Assembly: GCA_046156035.1 (NCBI GenBank)
Contig: JBJXEW010000022.1
Span: 1-64,000 of the forward strand
Reading direction: 5' to 3'
From: JAEUIX01 sp046156035
GTDB lineage: Bacteria > Planctomycetota > Phycisphaerae > Phycisphaerales > UBA1924
Length of the DNA: 64,000 bases
In this document: piece after piece, positions 1 to 7,023 of the stretch
Layout: the number at the start of each line of letters is the position of its first letter
Numbering within the stretch: the first letter of the stretch is position 1
Made by a program: the position numbers and the translations under genes
The notes under the pieces: model-generated
Seen by the model: the letters and a program-made list of their open reading frames with translations, nothing else
What the model was told of the DNA's origin: nothing
The model's database searches: none

Positions 1-77
1 CGCATCAGCGTCAGGTACGGCAGCACAAAGGCCCATTCGTCATCCTTAACATCCGTCGGGTACGGCTTCCTTGCCAT
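1..77 (-). CDS. IS5-family transposase, N-terminal fragment (runs off the left edge)
   Basis: The complement from 77 downwards reads ATG GCA AGG AAG CCG TAC and translates to MARKPYPTDVKDDEWAFVLP and a few more residues before the window ends. This start, with the PTDV..DEEW..V.PYL pattern, is typical of the small DUF4096 N-terminal domain of IS5/IS4-group DDE transposases. Only about 25 codons are visible, so the catalytic DDE residues and intactness cannot be judged. The gene points out of the window, and its upstream end lies 43 bases from the accA stop codon, which suggests that the element's terminus touches accA. Confidence 0.75.
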   Translation of the reverse strand, partial: MARKPYPTDVKDDEWAFVLPYLTLM

Positions 78-120
78 ACCCCTTCATCGGAACCCCAGCC
101 ACAAAGTCCATAACACCCTC
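78..120 (-). mobile_element. Probable terminus of the IS5-type element next to accA
   Basis: These 43 bases separate the transposase start from the accA stop codon. On the coding strand they begin GAGGGTGTTATGGAC, a plausible IS5-group end. The junction sequence is CTAG, and IS5-group elements often duplicate a TA or YTAR target. The second inverted repeat is outside the window, so the exact boundary is inferred. Confidence 0.45.
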
Positions 121-1121
121 TAGGACGCGTCGCTGCCGTCGACAAACCGGCCCATGCGGCGGAACCGCTGGTACCGTCGCGCCACCAGTTCGTCAAGAGG
201 CATGGCCGCCAGTTCCACCAGCGTGGTGGAGACCCACTGGGCCAACGACTGTGCGGCGCCGGCGGGATCGCGATGGGCACCGCCGATGGGTTCGGGCACC
301 ACGGCATCGATGATGCCAAGTTCCATATTGTCGGCGGACGTGAGTTTCAGGGCGCTGGCGGCGGCGTTGTTGGTCTGCTCGTTGGCCTGCTTCCAGAGAA
401 TCGCCGCGCACCCCTCGGGGCTGATCACCGAGTACCACGCGTGCTGCATCATGGCCACGCGATCGGCCACGGCGATGCCCAGCGCGCCGCCCGAGCCGCC
501 CTCGCCGATCACGACGCTCACAATCGGCGTGCGTAGACGCGACATCTCGCGCAGGTTCACCGCGATGGCCTCGGCCTGCCCGCGGGCCTCCGCCCCCAGC
601 CCGGGGTAGGCCCCCGGCGTGTCCACCAGCGTCACGATCGGCAGGCCGAACTTCTCGGCGATCTTCATTTTGGCCAGGGCCTTGCGATAGCCCTCCGGGT
701 GGGCACACCCGAAATGGCAAGCCAGTTTCTCCGGCGTGCTCTTGCCCTTCTGGTGCCCCACCAGCAGCACCCGATGCGGGCCGATGCGGGCAAACCCGGC
801 CACCATCGCCGGGTCGTCGCCAAAGCGCCGGTCGCCGCAGAGTTCGCAGAAGTCGCGAGTGACCAGTTGGATGTAGTCGCGCGTCTGCGGGCGGCCGGGG
901 TGGCGGGCCACACGCACCGTCTCCCACGGCGACAGGCCCGTGTACACCTCCCGCAGTTTCGTCAACCGGAGTTGCTTGAGTTCCTCGACCTGAGCCGCCA
1001 GTTCCCGCTCACCCCCGGCGCCCCCTCCCGCGGGTGTGGCCAGCGTCTTTTCCAGCAGATCGATCTGCTTCTCGACCTCCTGAACCGGCGCCTCGAACTC
1101 GAGTTTGTAGAACTGCGACAT
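120..1121 (-). CDS. accA: Acetyl-CoA carboxylase carboxyltransferase subunit alpha
   Basis: The 333-residue protein matches AccA over its whole length (E. coli AccA has 319). AccA and AccD transfer the carboxyl group from carboxybiotin to acetyl-CoA, giving malonyl-CoA for fatty acid synthesis. An N-terminal helical part (residues 1-60) precedes the crotonase-like core, with TPGAYPG at 168-174 and the oxyanion-hole glycines in GEGGSGGALG at 206-215. The start is chosen because it opens the family N-terminus and lies 7 nt downstream of a TACAAT -10 box. The last codons, after the RYQRFRRMG tail typical of the family, run directly into the end of an insertion sequence, so the natural C-terminus may have been altered. 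Confidence 0.95.
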   Translation of the reverse strand: MSQFYKLEFEAPVQEVEKQIDLLEKTLATPAGGGAGGERELAAQVEELKQLRLTKLREVYTGLSPWETVRVARHPGRPQTRDYIQLVTRDFCELCGDRRFGDDPAMVAGFARIGPHRVLLVGHQKGKSTPEKLACHFGCAHPEGYRKALAKMKIAEKFGLPIVTLVDTPGAYPGLGAEARGQAEAIAVNLREMSRLRTPIVSVVIGEGGSGGALGIAVADRVAMMQHAWYSVISPEGCAAILWKQANEQTNNAAASALKLTSADNMELGIIDAVVPEPIGGAHRDPAGAAQSLAQWVSTTLVELAAMPLDELVARRYQRFRRMGRFVDGSDAS

Positions 1122-1128
1122 GCCCGTG

Positions 1129-1134
1129 ATTGTA
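1129..1134 (-). promoter_or_regulatory. -10-like TACAAT, leaderless accA promoter candidate
   Basis: TACAAT on the coding strand ends 7 nt before the accA ATG, with no Shine-Dalgarno sequence between. Transcription would begin at or next to the start codon. No strong -35 is seen. Confidence 0.5.
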
Positions 1135-1143
1135 CGGCCCGGG

Positions 1144-1178
1144 CGCGGCTAGCGCCCGGCACGCGCCCGCTAGCCGCG
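1144..1178. repeat. Perfect 11-bp inverted repeat between xerD and accA
   Basis: CGCGGCTAGCG at 1144-1154 and its exact reverse complement at 1168-1178 are separated by 13 nt. The right arm covers the xerD stop codon. No T-run follows on either strand, so it is not a standard intrinsic terminator; it could be an mRNA-end hairpin or part of the CTAG-containing palindromes seen elsewhere. Confidence 0.6.
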
Positions 1179-2120
1179 GGGGTGGTACCGCCCGTGCATC
1201 TCCTTCAGCCGCGAGCGGTCCACGTGCGTGTAGATCTGCGTCGTGGCGATGTCGGCGTGGCCCAGCAGTTCCTGCACGACGCGCAGGTCCGCCCCGCCGG
1301 CCAGCAGGTGCGTGGCGAACGAATGTCTCAGCACGTGCGGGTGAACCTTCAGCAGCCCCGCCGCGGCCGCACGCCGCTTCACGATCTGCCACACCGCCAC
1401 CCGTTCCAGCGGGCACCCCGTGCGTGAGAGCAGCAGCCTGCCGCGGTCCTTGCCGTGTGGACGCACCAGCGTCGGTCGGCAGAGCGTCAGGTATTGGTGC
1501 ACGGTCTCCTGCGCGGCCTTGGCGACGGGCACCAGCCGCTGCTTGTTCCCCTTGCCCTGCACCAGCACCACGCCCAGCGTGGGCTTGAAATCGTCCACGC
1601 AAAGCGTGCCGACCTCGCTGGCGCGCAGGCCGCACGCGTACATGAGTTCCAGCAGCGCACGGTCGCGCAGCGACAGGTCCAGGCCGGCGGCCTCCGGCCC
1701 CTTCGCCTCCAGCAGCGACATCACCTGGCGCGGCGTCAGCACGCCGGGCAGTTTCTTCCAGCGCGTGGGCCGGTCCAGAGCATCCGCCGGGTTCGACGGC
1801 ACCAGCCCGCGGCTCGTGAGAAAGCGGAAGAACACGCGCGTGGTTGCCAAGTGGCGGATGACCGATGTGCCGTTCATCGCCCGCCGGGTCTTCAGCGACG
1901 AGAGGTGGGTCGAAAGGTCGCGGGCCGTCACCTGCATGGGCCCGCGGCGGCCAGCGCCCATCAGTTCGGTCAGCAGGTCCTCCACGTCGGCCCGGTAGGC
2001 CTTCAGCGTGTTCACGCTCAGCCCGCACTCCACACGCAGGAAGGTGTGAAAGTCGCGTGCTGGCCCCGCCCATGCGCTGGGCAGGTCGGGCAGCGGCGGC
2101 CTTGTCCGTGTTCGCGGCAT
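1170..2120 (-). CDS. xerD: Tyrosine recombinase XerC/XerD
   Basis: A 316-residue Xer-type recombinase, the size usual for the family. It resolves chromosome dimers at dif by strand exchange. The N-terminal SAM-like DNA-binding domain covers roughly residues 20-115. The catalytic domain keeps the full set: Arg166 in CGLRASEV, Lys in GKGNK (190-193), His262 and Arg265 in HPHVLRHSF, His288 in LLGHADIATTQ, and the nucleophile Tyr297 in IYTHV. A chromosomal XerC/XerD is more likely than a phage integrase because the spacing is canonical and no mobile genes adjoin it. It lies downstream of the flagellin 1 terminator, so it is probably transcribed on its own. Confidence 0.9.
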   Translation of the reverse strand: MPRTRTRPPLPDLPSAWAGPARDFHTFLRVECGLSVNTLKAYRADVEDLLTELMGAGRRGPMQVTARDLSTHLSSLKTRRAMNGTSVIRHLATTRVFFRFLTSRGLVPSNPADALDRPTRWKKLPGVLTPRQVMSLLEAKGPEAAGLDLSLRDRALLELMYACGLRASEVGTLCVDDFKPTLGVVLVQGKGNKQRLVPVAKAAQETVHQYLTLCRPTLVRPHGKDRGRLLLSRTGCPLERVAVWQIVKRRAAAAGLLKVHPHVLRHSFATHLLAGGADLRVVQELLGHADIATTQIYTHVDRSRLKEMHGRYHPRG

Positions 2121-2160
2121 GCTTCAGGAGTGATCGGACCAACCGGGGGCCGGGCAACCC

Positions 2161-2197
2161 AAAAAAAGAGCCGCCCCGATCTTTCGACCGGGGCGGC
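2161..2197 (-). terminator. Rho-independent terminator of flagellin 1
   Basis: A 9-bp GC stem (GCCGCCCCG and its partner, 2170-2197) is followed on the minus strand by seven T residues (2167-2161). It lies 37 bases after the flagellin stop codon. Confidence 0.9.
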
Positions 2198-2233
2198 GTG
2201 GGCTAACGGAGGTTTCCCTGCTCAACGCGTGGC

Positions 2234-3823
2234 TTAGCCACGGAGCAACTGGAGGACCTGCTGAGGCTGCTGATTGGCCAGGGCCAAGACGTTGGTCGAG
2301 GCCTGGGCCAGAATCTGCCCGCGGGTCAGGCTGGCGGTCTCGCTGGCGAAGTCGGCGTCGCGAACGACGGACTCGGCGGCGGTGGTGTTCTCAAGGCTGA
2401 TGTTGAGGCTGCGGATGGTCGCCCCAACCGTGTTCTTCTGGAAGGCACCCAGGCGGCCACGGAGGCTCGACACCTGGCGGATGGCCTCGGTGACCACCTT
2501 CTGAGCACCGGTGATGTCGCCGTTGACGATGTTGAGCGTCTTGCCGGCCCCGAGGTCGGAGAGGTACGAGATGGAAGGCGTGGCCGTGGCCGAAAGGTCG
2601 ATCGCGCCCAAGCGGCGGCTGGCGACGTTCTGGATGCCCAAGGCCACCTTGCCGGCGATATCGACCCGGCCGGCCAACTGGAACTCGGCTCCGCCGCCGG
2701 TGATGGTGAACGAGCCACCAGCCCCGCCGACCGACCCGACCGCCGTCGCTGTCGCCTTGTCAAAGTTGATCTCTACATCGAGGAAGTCGGTGTTGATGCG
2801 GGCCGTCTTGCCATCGGCCGTGGCGGCGACACCATTGATGGTGGCGGCCACGTCCTGGCCGTTCTGACGCAGGCCGTTCTTGGCCGCCGTGGAGCCAAAC
2901 GTCGTCACACCCTGGGCCGTCGAGGCCTGCTCGGCATCGACAAAGCCGGCATCGGTCGCGGTGCTGTTGCGCGAGCGGTAGATGCCCACGCCCACGCCGG
3001 TGGCACCCGGGTCATTCACGACCTTGACCGAGACGAACGAGGCGCTACCGAACGTGGTGGACTGGAGGCCGATCGTGGTCGCCGCACCCGACGTGGTCGC
3101 GACCGCCTTCACGCCTGTCACGTCGGAAAACGTGTTGATGGCCGCGATGATGTTTGTCTGACTCGTGCCCGACGCGAACGAGAGCTCGCGGCTGCCCAAA
3201 CCGCCGCCAACCTCGATCGCGAACAGGCCGGTCGCACCGCCCAAGTTCAGGTTCGTGCCCGTCGAGAGGAAGAGCGCGGCCTGCTGGGCAGACTGCGTGA
3301 TCAAGGCCTGCACCTTGATGGAGCCGCCCTTGGTGACCTTGGCACCGTTGACGCGGAAGTCCTGCACGCCGGTCGCGACGCTGCTGGAACGGAAGTCAAA
3401 GTTGCCGTTGAGCAACTTCACGCCCTGGAAGTTCGTGGAGTCCGCGATGCGGTCCACCGTCTGGAGGATCGAGTCGATCTGCAACTGGTTCGCGGACTTC
3501 TCCTCGGCGGAGAGACCGGCGTTGTTGGCCGTCTGGGTCAGGAGGCCCTGAAGGTCGGTGAGGAGGTTGGAGATTTCCTGCAGGCCACCCTCGGCGATGT
3601 TCGCGAGTTGGTCGGTGCGCTCGGCGTTGCTGATGGCCGCGCCCAAGGCGGTCTTCTCACCGCGAAGGTTCTCGCTGGCGATCAGGCCCGCCGGGTCGTC
3701 CTTGCCGCGGTTGACGCGGAGGCCGGTGGAGAGGCGTTCCAAGGTGGTGTTCAGCGTCTTGCTGTTGCCACTGAGGATGCGCTGGGCGATCTGGGACGAC
3801 ACGTTTGTATTGATGCGACTCAT
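2234..3823 (-). CDS. fliC: Flagellin 1
   Basis: A 529-residue flagellin, the filament subunit exported by the flagellar type III system. The conserved D0/D1 N-terminus (residues 1-140) has the family hallmarks RLSTGLRVN and DDPAGLIASENLR. The C-terminal D1/D0 region has VRDADFASE and ends in QVLQLLRG. The central D2/D3 part is Thr/Ala/Gly rich and variable, as expected for the exposed filament surface. It opens with a strong Shine-Dalgarno GGAGG, which also contains a CsrA-type GGA, and a further GGA-loop hairpin lies about 130 nt upstream. The paralogue at 4189-5739 precedes it in transcription but is separated by a terminator, so the two can be expressed independently. Confidence 0.97.
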   Translation of the reverse strand: MSRINTNVSSQIAQRILSGNSKTLNTTLERLSTGLRVNRGKDDPAGLIASENLRGEKTALGAAISNAERTDQLANIAEGGLQEISNLLTDLQGLLTQTANNAGLSAEEKSANQLQIDSILQTVDRIADSTNFQGVKLLNGNFDFRSSSVATGVQDFRVNGAKVTKGGSIKVQALITQSAQQAALFLSTGTNLNLGGATGLFAIEVGGGLGSRELSFASGTSQTNIIAAINTFSDVTGVKAVATTSGAATTIGLQSTTFGSASFVSVKVVNDPGATGVGVGIYRSRNSTATDAGFVDAEQASTAQGVTTFGSTAAKNGLRQNGQDVAATINGVAATADGKTARINTDFLDVEINFDKATATAVGSVGGAGGSFTITGGGAEFQLAGRVDIAGKVALGIQNVASRRLGAIDLSATATPSISYLSDLGAGKTLNIVNGDITGAQKVVTEAIRQVSSLRGRLGAFQKNTVGATIRSLNISLENTTAAESVVRDADFASETASLTRGQILAQASTNVLALANQQPQQVLQLLRG

Positions 3824-3948
3824 TGAAAAAACCTCCGTGCTTCAAACCTCGGTCAGCCGTGCGGTCGCCGCGAACCCCGCAACCGAGGCGCGACCGAGCC
3901 GTGCCGTTCCCCGGGCGCAACATGCGACCAGTCGGGTCCGGACGTTGC

Positions 3949-3972
3949 GTGGGCCGATTCCTGTCGGCCCAC
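3949..3972 (-). promoter_or_regulatory. GGA-loop hairpin in flagellin 1 leader (CsrA site candidate)
   Basis: On the coding strand a perfect 9-bp stem (GTGGGCCGA with TCGGCCCAC) closes the hexaloop CAGGAA, which holds the GGA core bound by CsrA. It lies 125 nt upstream of the start codon. A second GGA lies in the Shine-Dalgarno (ACGGAGG), giving the two-site arrangement known from Bacillus hag. Whether it is transcribed depends on a promoter upstream of it, and only a weak sigma-28-like TCCGATGC (4013-4006) is seen there. Confidence 0.55.
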
Positions 3973-4070
3973 CACTCGGCACCCCTGCTGGCCCGAGCAC
4001 GCATGGCATCGGACTCAATCCGGGCGTGGTTGAGGAGGTGGGGGGCGGCGACCCGCTATTTCAGCCGCAC

Positions 4071-4111
4071 AAAACGCATAAACGGCCCCGTCGGTGTTGC
4101 CGACGGGGCCG
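4071..4111 (-). terminator. Rho-independent terminator of flagellin 2
   Basis: A 12-bp stem (4083-4094 with 4100-4111, 5-nt loop) is followed on the minus strand by the T-rich TTTATGCGTTTT. It lies 78 bases after the flagellin 2 stop codon. Confidence 0.85.
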
Positions 4112-4188
4112 CGGGGGGGTCAGGAGGGGATCAAGGCGAGGTTCTCGGCCGCTTTTGCGCGGCTCATGCCGCCGGACGCATCACGACC

Positions 4189-5739
4189 TTACTGGCGGAG
4201 CAACTGCAGCACGTTCTGAGCCCGCTGGTTGGCGAGGGCCAGGGTGGAGGTGCTGGCGTTGGCCAGGATCTGGCCCCGCGTCAACTCGCTGCTCTCCACG
4301 GCGAAGTCGGCATCGCGGATGCGGCTGCGGCTGGCCGAGAGGTTCTCGATCGCGGCCTGCACCGAACGCACGTTCGTGTCGAGCGTGTTCTTCTCAAGGG
4401 CGCCCAGACGGCCCCGCAGGAGCGAGATCTCATCGATGGCCGTCGAGATGACGTTGGACGCGTTCTCGAAGTTGGCGGTGTTGAGGTCGTTGGAGCCGCC
4501 CGACGCGACCGACGAGAGGAACTGCAGCGTGCCGTTGATGAGCGTGCCCCCCAGCCGCGATGCCGTGATCGACGGCAACGCCAGGTGCAGTTGCTGGCTG
4601 GAGTTGATGTTGCCGCCCAACTGGTACAAGGCCCCGCCCCCCGTGATGGAGAACGTTGTTGTCGAGCCCAGCGTGGTGGCGAAGGTCCTGTCGAGGATCA
4701 GTTCGAGCGAGAGCGTGGTGCTGGGCAGCGTGAGTTTCAGCCCGTTGCCGGTCCCCAGGGCCCCGTTCACGATCGCCGACACATCCCGCCCGTCGTCGCG
4801 GTTGGCCACCACGAAGTTGGCCCCGCCGATCTGGGCATCCACCACGAACGCCGCGCCCGGCGGTGTGGCATTGTTGGCGTACTTGTACGTCTGGAAGAAG
4901 CCGCCGCCCGTCGGTCCGCCGATGCGGCCCACGCTGACGAAGGCGTTGGACCCATAATCCACCGACGAGAAGACCAGGCCGTTGGCGCTGGTGGCCCCGA
5001 GGAAACTGGCGGAAAGGCCCGTCGTGGCCTTGAACGTGTTGATCGCGTTGATCGCCTGCGTGAAGGTCTGCCCCGACAGAATCTGCAGGGTCTGCACGCC
5101 CCGAGGCCCGGCCACCTCCAGCGTGACCGAAGACAGGAACTGGCCGACGCCGAATCCGCCGCCGGTCTGGTCGCCCCGCAGGAAGAGGCTTGCGGTCTGG
5201 GCTGACACCACCGTGTCCACCTTCACGGCCAGGCTCGACTGCCCACCCAGGTTGGCGCCCAGCACTGTGGCCTTGGAGATGGACGCGGAACTCAGGCCGC
5301 TGAGCACATAGTCCAGTTCACCGTTGAGCAGTTTGAGCCCGCCGAATGACGACGAGTTGGAGATGCGGGTGATGGACTCGATCGCCGAGTCGATCTGGAG
5401 TTGGTTGGCGCGGCGTTCCTCGCTGGAGATTGCGCCGGTGTTGGCCGCCTCCACGATCAGGCCCTTGATGGAGTTGAGGAGGTCGTTCACCTCCGCCAGC
5501 GACGCCTCGGCCGTGCCGATGACGCTGGAGGCGCGCTCCGAGTTGCGCACGGCCTGTTCAAGGCCGTTGATCTCGGACCCGAGGCGCTGCGAAACGATCA
5601 GCCCGGCCGGGTCGTCCTTGCCCCGGTTGATGCGCAGGCCCGTGGCGAGCCGCTGCAAGCGCACGTCCAGGTCGCTATTGGCCCGGTTCAGGTTCGCTTG
5701 GGCGATCAGACTGGGAACATTGGAATTGATTCGAGACAT
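4189..5739 (-). CDS. fliC2: Flagellin 2
   Basis: A 516-residue flagellin paralogue. The N-terminal D0/D1 region has RLATGLRIN and DDPAGLIVSQRL, and the C-terminal region has IRDADFAVE and ends QNVLQLLRQ. The centre is divergent from flagellin 1, so the two copies are old or strongly diversified rather than a recent duplication. The ATG follows GGAGG, and this Shine-Dalgarno sits inside a hairpin whose loop is ACGGAG, so translation should be repressible by CsrA. A sigma-28-like promoter is visible at 5828-5854. It may form the filament together with flagellin 1, or replace it under other conditions. Confidence 0.97.
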   Translation of the reverse strand: MSRINSNVPSLIAQANLNRANSDLDVRLQRLATGLRINRGKDDPAGLIVSQRLGSEINGLEQAVRNSERASSVIGTAEASLAEVNDLLNSIKGLIVEAANTGAISSEERRANQLQIDSAIESITRISNSSSFGGLKLLNGELDYVLSGLSSASISKATVLGANLGGQSSLAVKVDTVVSAQTASLFLRGDQTGGGFGVGQFLSSVTLEVAGPRGVQTLQILSGQTFTQAINAINTFKATTGLSASFLGATSANGLVFSSVDYGSNAFVSVGRIGGPTGGGFFQTYKYANNATPPGAAFVVDAQIGGANFVVANRDDGRDVSAIVNGALGTGNGLKLTLPSTTLSLELILDRTFATTLGSTTTFSITGGGALYQLGGNINSSQQLHLALPSITASRLGGTLINGTLQFLSSVASGGSNDLNTANFENASNVISTAIDEISLLRGRLGALEKNTLDTNVRSVQAAIENLSASRSRIRDADFAVESSELTRGQILANASTSTLALANQRAQNVLQLLRQ

Positions 5740-5740
5740 G

Positions 5741-5758
5741 GCAATCCTCCGTGATTGC
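5741..5758 (-). promoter_or_regulatory. CsrA-type hairpin that contains the flagellin 2 Shine-Dalgarno
   Basis: The coding strand reads GCAATC, then ACGGAG, then GATTGC: a perfect 6-bp stem closing a hexaloop of the ANGGAN form preferred by CsrA. The GGAGG ribosome-binding site is formed by the loop and the first stem base, one base before ATG at 5739. CsrA binding would directly block the ribosome; FliW would relieve it. Confidence 0.75.
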
Positions 5759-5827
5759 TACGGGATCGACACAAGAGCAAGCCTCATGCCAGAGGCGACG
5801 GGTAGACAGGGGAAGCACTCAGTCGGG

Positions 5828-5854
5828 CTATCGAAACGCCGGGGCGCAACTTCG
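5828..5854 (-). promoter_or_regulatory. Sigma-28-like promoter of flagellin 2
   Basis: The minus strand reads CGAAGTTG, 11 bases, TTCGATAG. The FliA consensus is TAAAGTTT, 11 bases, GCCGATAA, so each box matches at 5 of 8 positions with exact spacing. The predicted mRNA leader is about 80 nt and would include the CsrA hairpin. Confidence 0.4.
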
Positions 5855-5920
5855 GCGCGGGGTGCGGCATTCGCCGCGCACCCGAACCGCACTTTGCCAG
5901 GTTTGAGTTCTCGCGCGGCC

Positions 5921-6295
5921 TCATGACTGCCGATCCTCCCGCGCCAACCGCGGCGGCGAGCCCGGCGGAAGCGGCGAGGGCCCCGACCTGGACCGGAGTG
6001 ATCCGTTCCCGGTCGCCAGGCCACCGGCCTTGAGGACGCCGTTGATGGGCACCTTGGCCGCCAGCGCGGGATCGGTGCCGGTAGGAGAGAGGGCGGAAAG
6101 GTCGGCCTGATGGATCTGCGCCGCTCGCTGATTCTCGGCCCGGATCGCGTCGTACACCTCTTTGCGGTGCACCGCGATGCGGGTCGGAGCGGTGATCCCC
6201 AGGCGAACCTTGTCGCCACGAATATCCACCACCGTGATCTCGATGTCGTCGCCGATCATGATGGTTTCGTCGCGAAGGCGGCTGAGCACCAGCAT
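5921..6295 (-). CDS. csrA: Carbon storage regulator CsrA with extended C-terminal tail
   Basis: Residues 1-60 are a standard CsrA: MLVLSRLRDETIMIGDDIEI start, VRLGITAP core and the RIAVHRKEVYDAI helix containing the RNA-binding region around VHR. CsrA dimers bind GGA hairpins and block translation; FliW antagonises it. The total of 124 residues is nearly twice the usual 60-75. The extra part is Ala/Pro/Gly/Ser-rich (SGPSPLPPGSPP) and ends in basic residues, with no recognised domain. It is the last gene after fliW, the usual order in flagellar clusters. A GGAAGGA ribosome-binding site precedes the ATG, and a GGA-loop hairpin lies upstream. Confidence 0.93.
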   Translation of the reverse strand: MLVLSRLRDETIMIGDDIEITVVDIRGDKVRLGITAPTRIAVHRKEVYDAIRAENQRAAQIHQADLSALSPTGTDPALAAKVPINGVLKAGGLATGNGSLRSRSGPSPLPPGSPPRLAREDRQS

Positions 6296-6367
6296 TGCGT
6301 GGGTCCTTCCAAGCGTCTGCTGAGGGTGCGGACGAGACGAACGACGGGTGCCGCGGCGGGCGGGGGC

Positions 6368-6387
6368 GGTGGTCATCCATGACCACC
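6368..6387 (-). promoter_or_regulatory. GGA-loop hairpin upstream of csrA (autoregulation candidate)
   Basis: On the coding strand GGTGGTC and GACCACC form a perfect 7-bp stem around ATGGAT, an ANGGAU hexaloop close to the CsrA SELEX core. It lies 72 nt before the csrA ATG in the fliW-csrA gap. There is no T-run, so it is not a terminator. Confidence 0.6.
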
Positions 6388-6447
6388 AGCGCGAAGATGA
6401 GCAAGGCCGCGGTAGAAGAGCGAGCGTTGACGCCAGCATCGGGCGGT

Positions 6448-6900
6448 TCAGGCCGACATGGCCCGGGCCGCCTGCTCGGCGTTGAGTTTCAAGAGCGGGT
6501 GGCGGGTGGACCAGCGCTTCTCGGCCAGCACAAACTGCTCGGCCGTCCGCTTGATGGTGTTCACCACGAGCGGTCCCTGAAGGTTGCCCGTCAGGCTCCC
6601 CTCCACCTTGTTGACGATCACAAAGACCTGGGCCTCCTGCAGGCCGCCCATGTCCAGGTCGCTCATCTGCTCCGGCCGGATCGGCACCGAGAAATCCGGC
6701 ACGAACAGGGCCGGGTCGGTCACCACAAACGCCAGTGCCGGGTCGTCCAGACTCTGCAGCCAGAAGAAGCACGCGTCCTCCTGCGGCTCAAGCAGGCAAT
6801 AGCGCGTGAAACTGGTGAAGCCCAGCAGCCCCTTGGGAAAGGTGATGATCTTGTCGTCGGCGATGTCCACTTCGCCAAACCGTGTCGTGCGCACCTGCAT
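6448..6900 (-). CDS. fliW: Flagellar assembly factor FliW
   Basis: A 150-residue FliW when started at ATG 6900 (MQVRTTRFGEVDI), which follows GGAG at a good distance; an upstream in-frame extension to 7014 looks non-coding. Family features are visible: ITFPKGLLGF near residue 20, the FFWLQSLDDPALAFVV block, and VNTIKRTAEQ near the end. FliW binds CsrA allosterically and also binds flagellin, so that free flagellin releases CsrA and shuts off flagellin translation. Its place between flgL and csrA is the classic arrangement. Confidence 0.95.
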   Translation of the reverse strand: MQVRTTRFGEVDIADDKIITFPKGLLGFTSFTRYCLLEPQEDACFFWLQSLDDPALAFVVTDPALFVPDFSVPIRPEQMSDLDMGGLQEAQVFVIVNKVEGSLTGNLQGPLVVNTIKRTAEQFVLAEKRWSTRHPLLKLNAEQAARAMSA

Positions 6901-6935
6901 GAGGTCGCTCCGAAATCGGCCCACCGCCAAGAGTC

Positions 6936-6953
6936 CCGGTGCTCCAGCACCGG
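6936..6953 (-). promoter_or_regulatory. GGA-loop hairpin upstream of fliW
   Basis: The coding strand forms a perfect 7-bp stem CCGGTGC / GCACCGG with loop TGGA, 35 nt before the fliW ATG. The GGA in the loop makes it a fourth possible CsrA site in the cluster. Confidence 0.45.
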
Positions 6954-7023
6954 CCGACATCCTGTCTTGCTCCTCCGCCGGGCCGCGGCGGAAGGGCGCT
7001 TGGCAAACGACCATCTCTGCGCG

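Noticed and set aside
3884..3926. Sigma-54 promoter for flagellin 1 (CTGGTCGCATGTTGC)
   Set aside because: The distance between GG and GC is one base too short, and the site lies downstream of the GGA hairpin.
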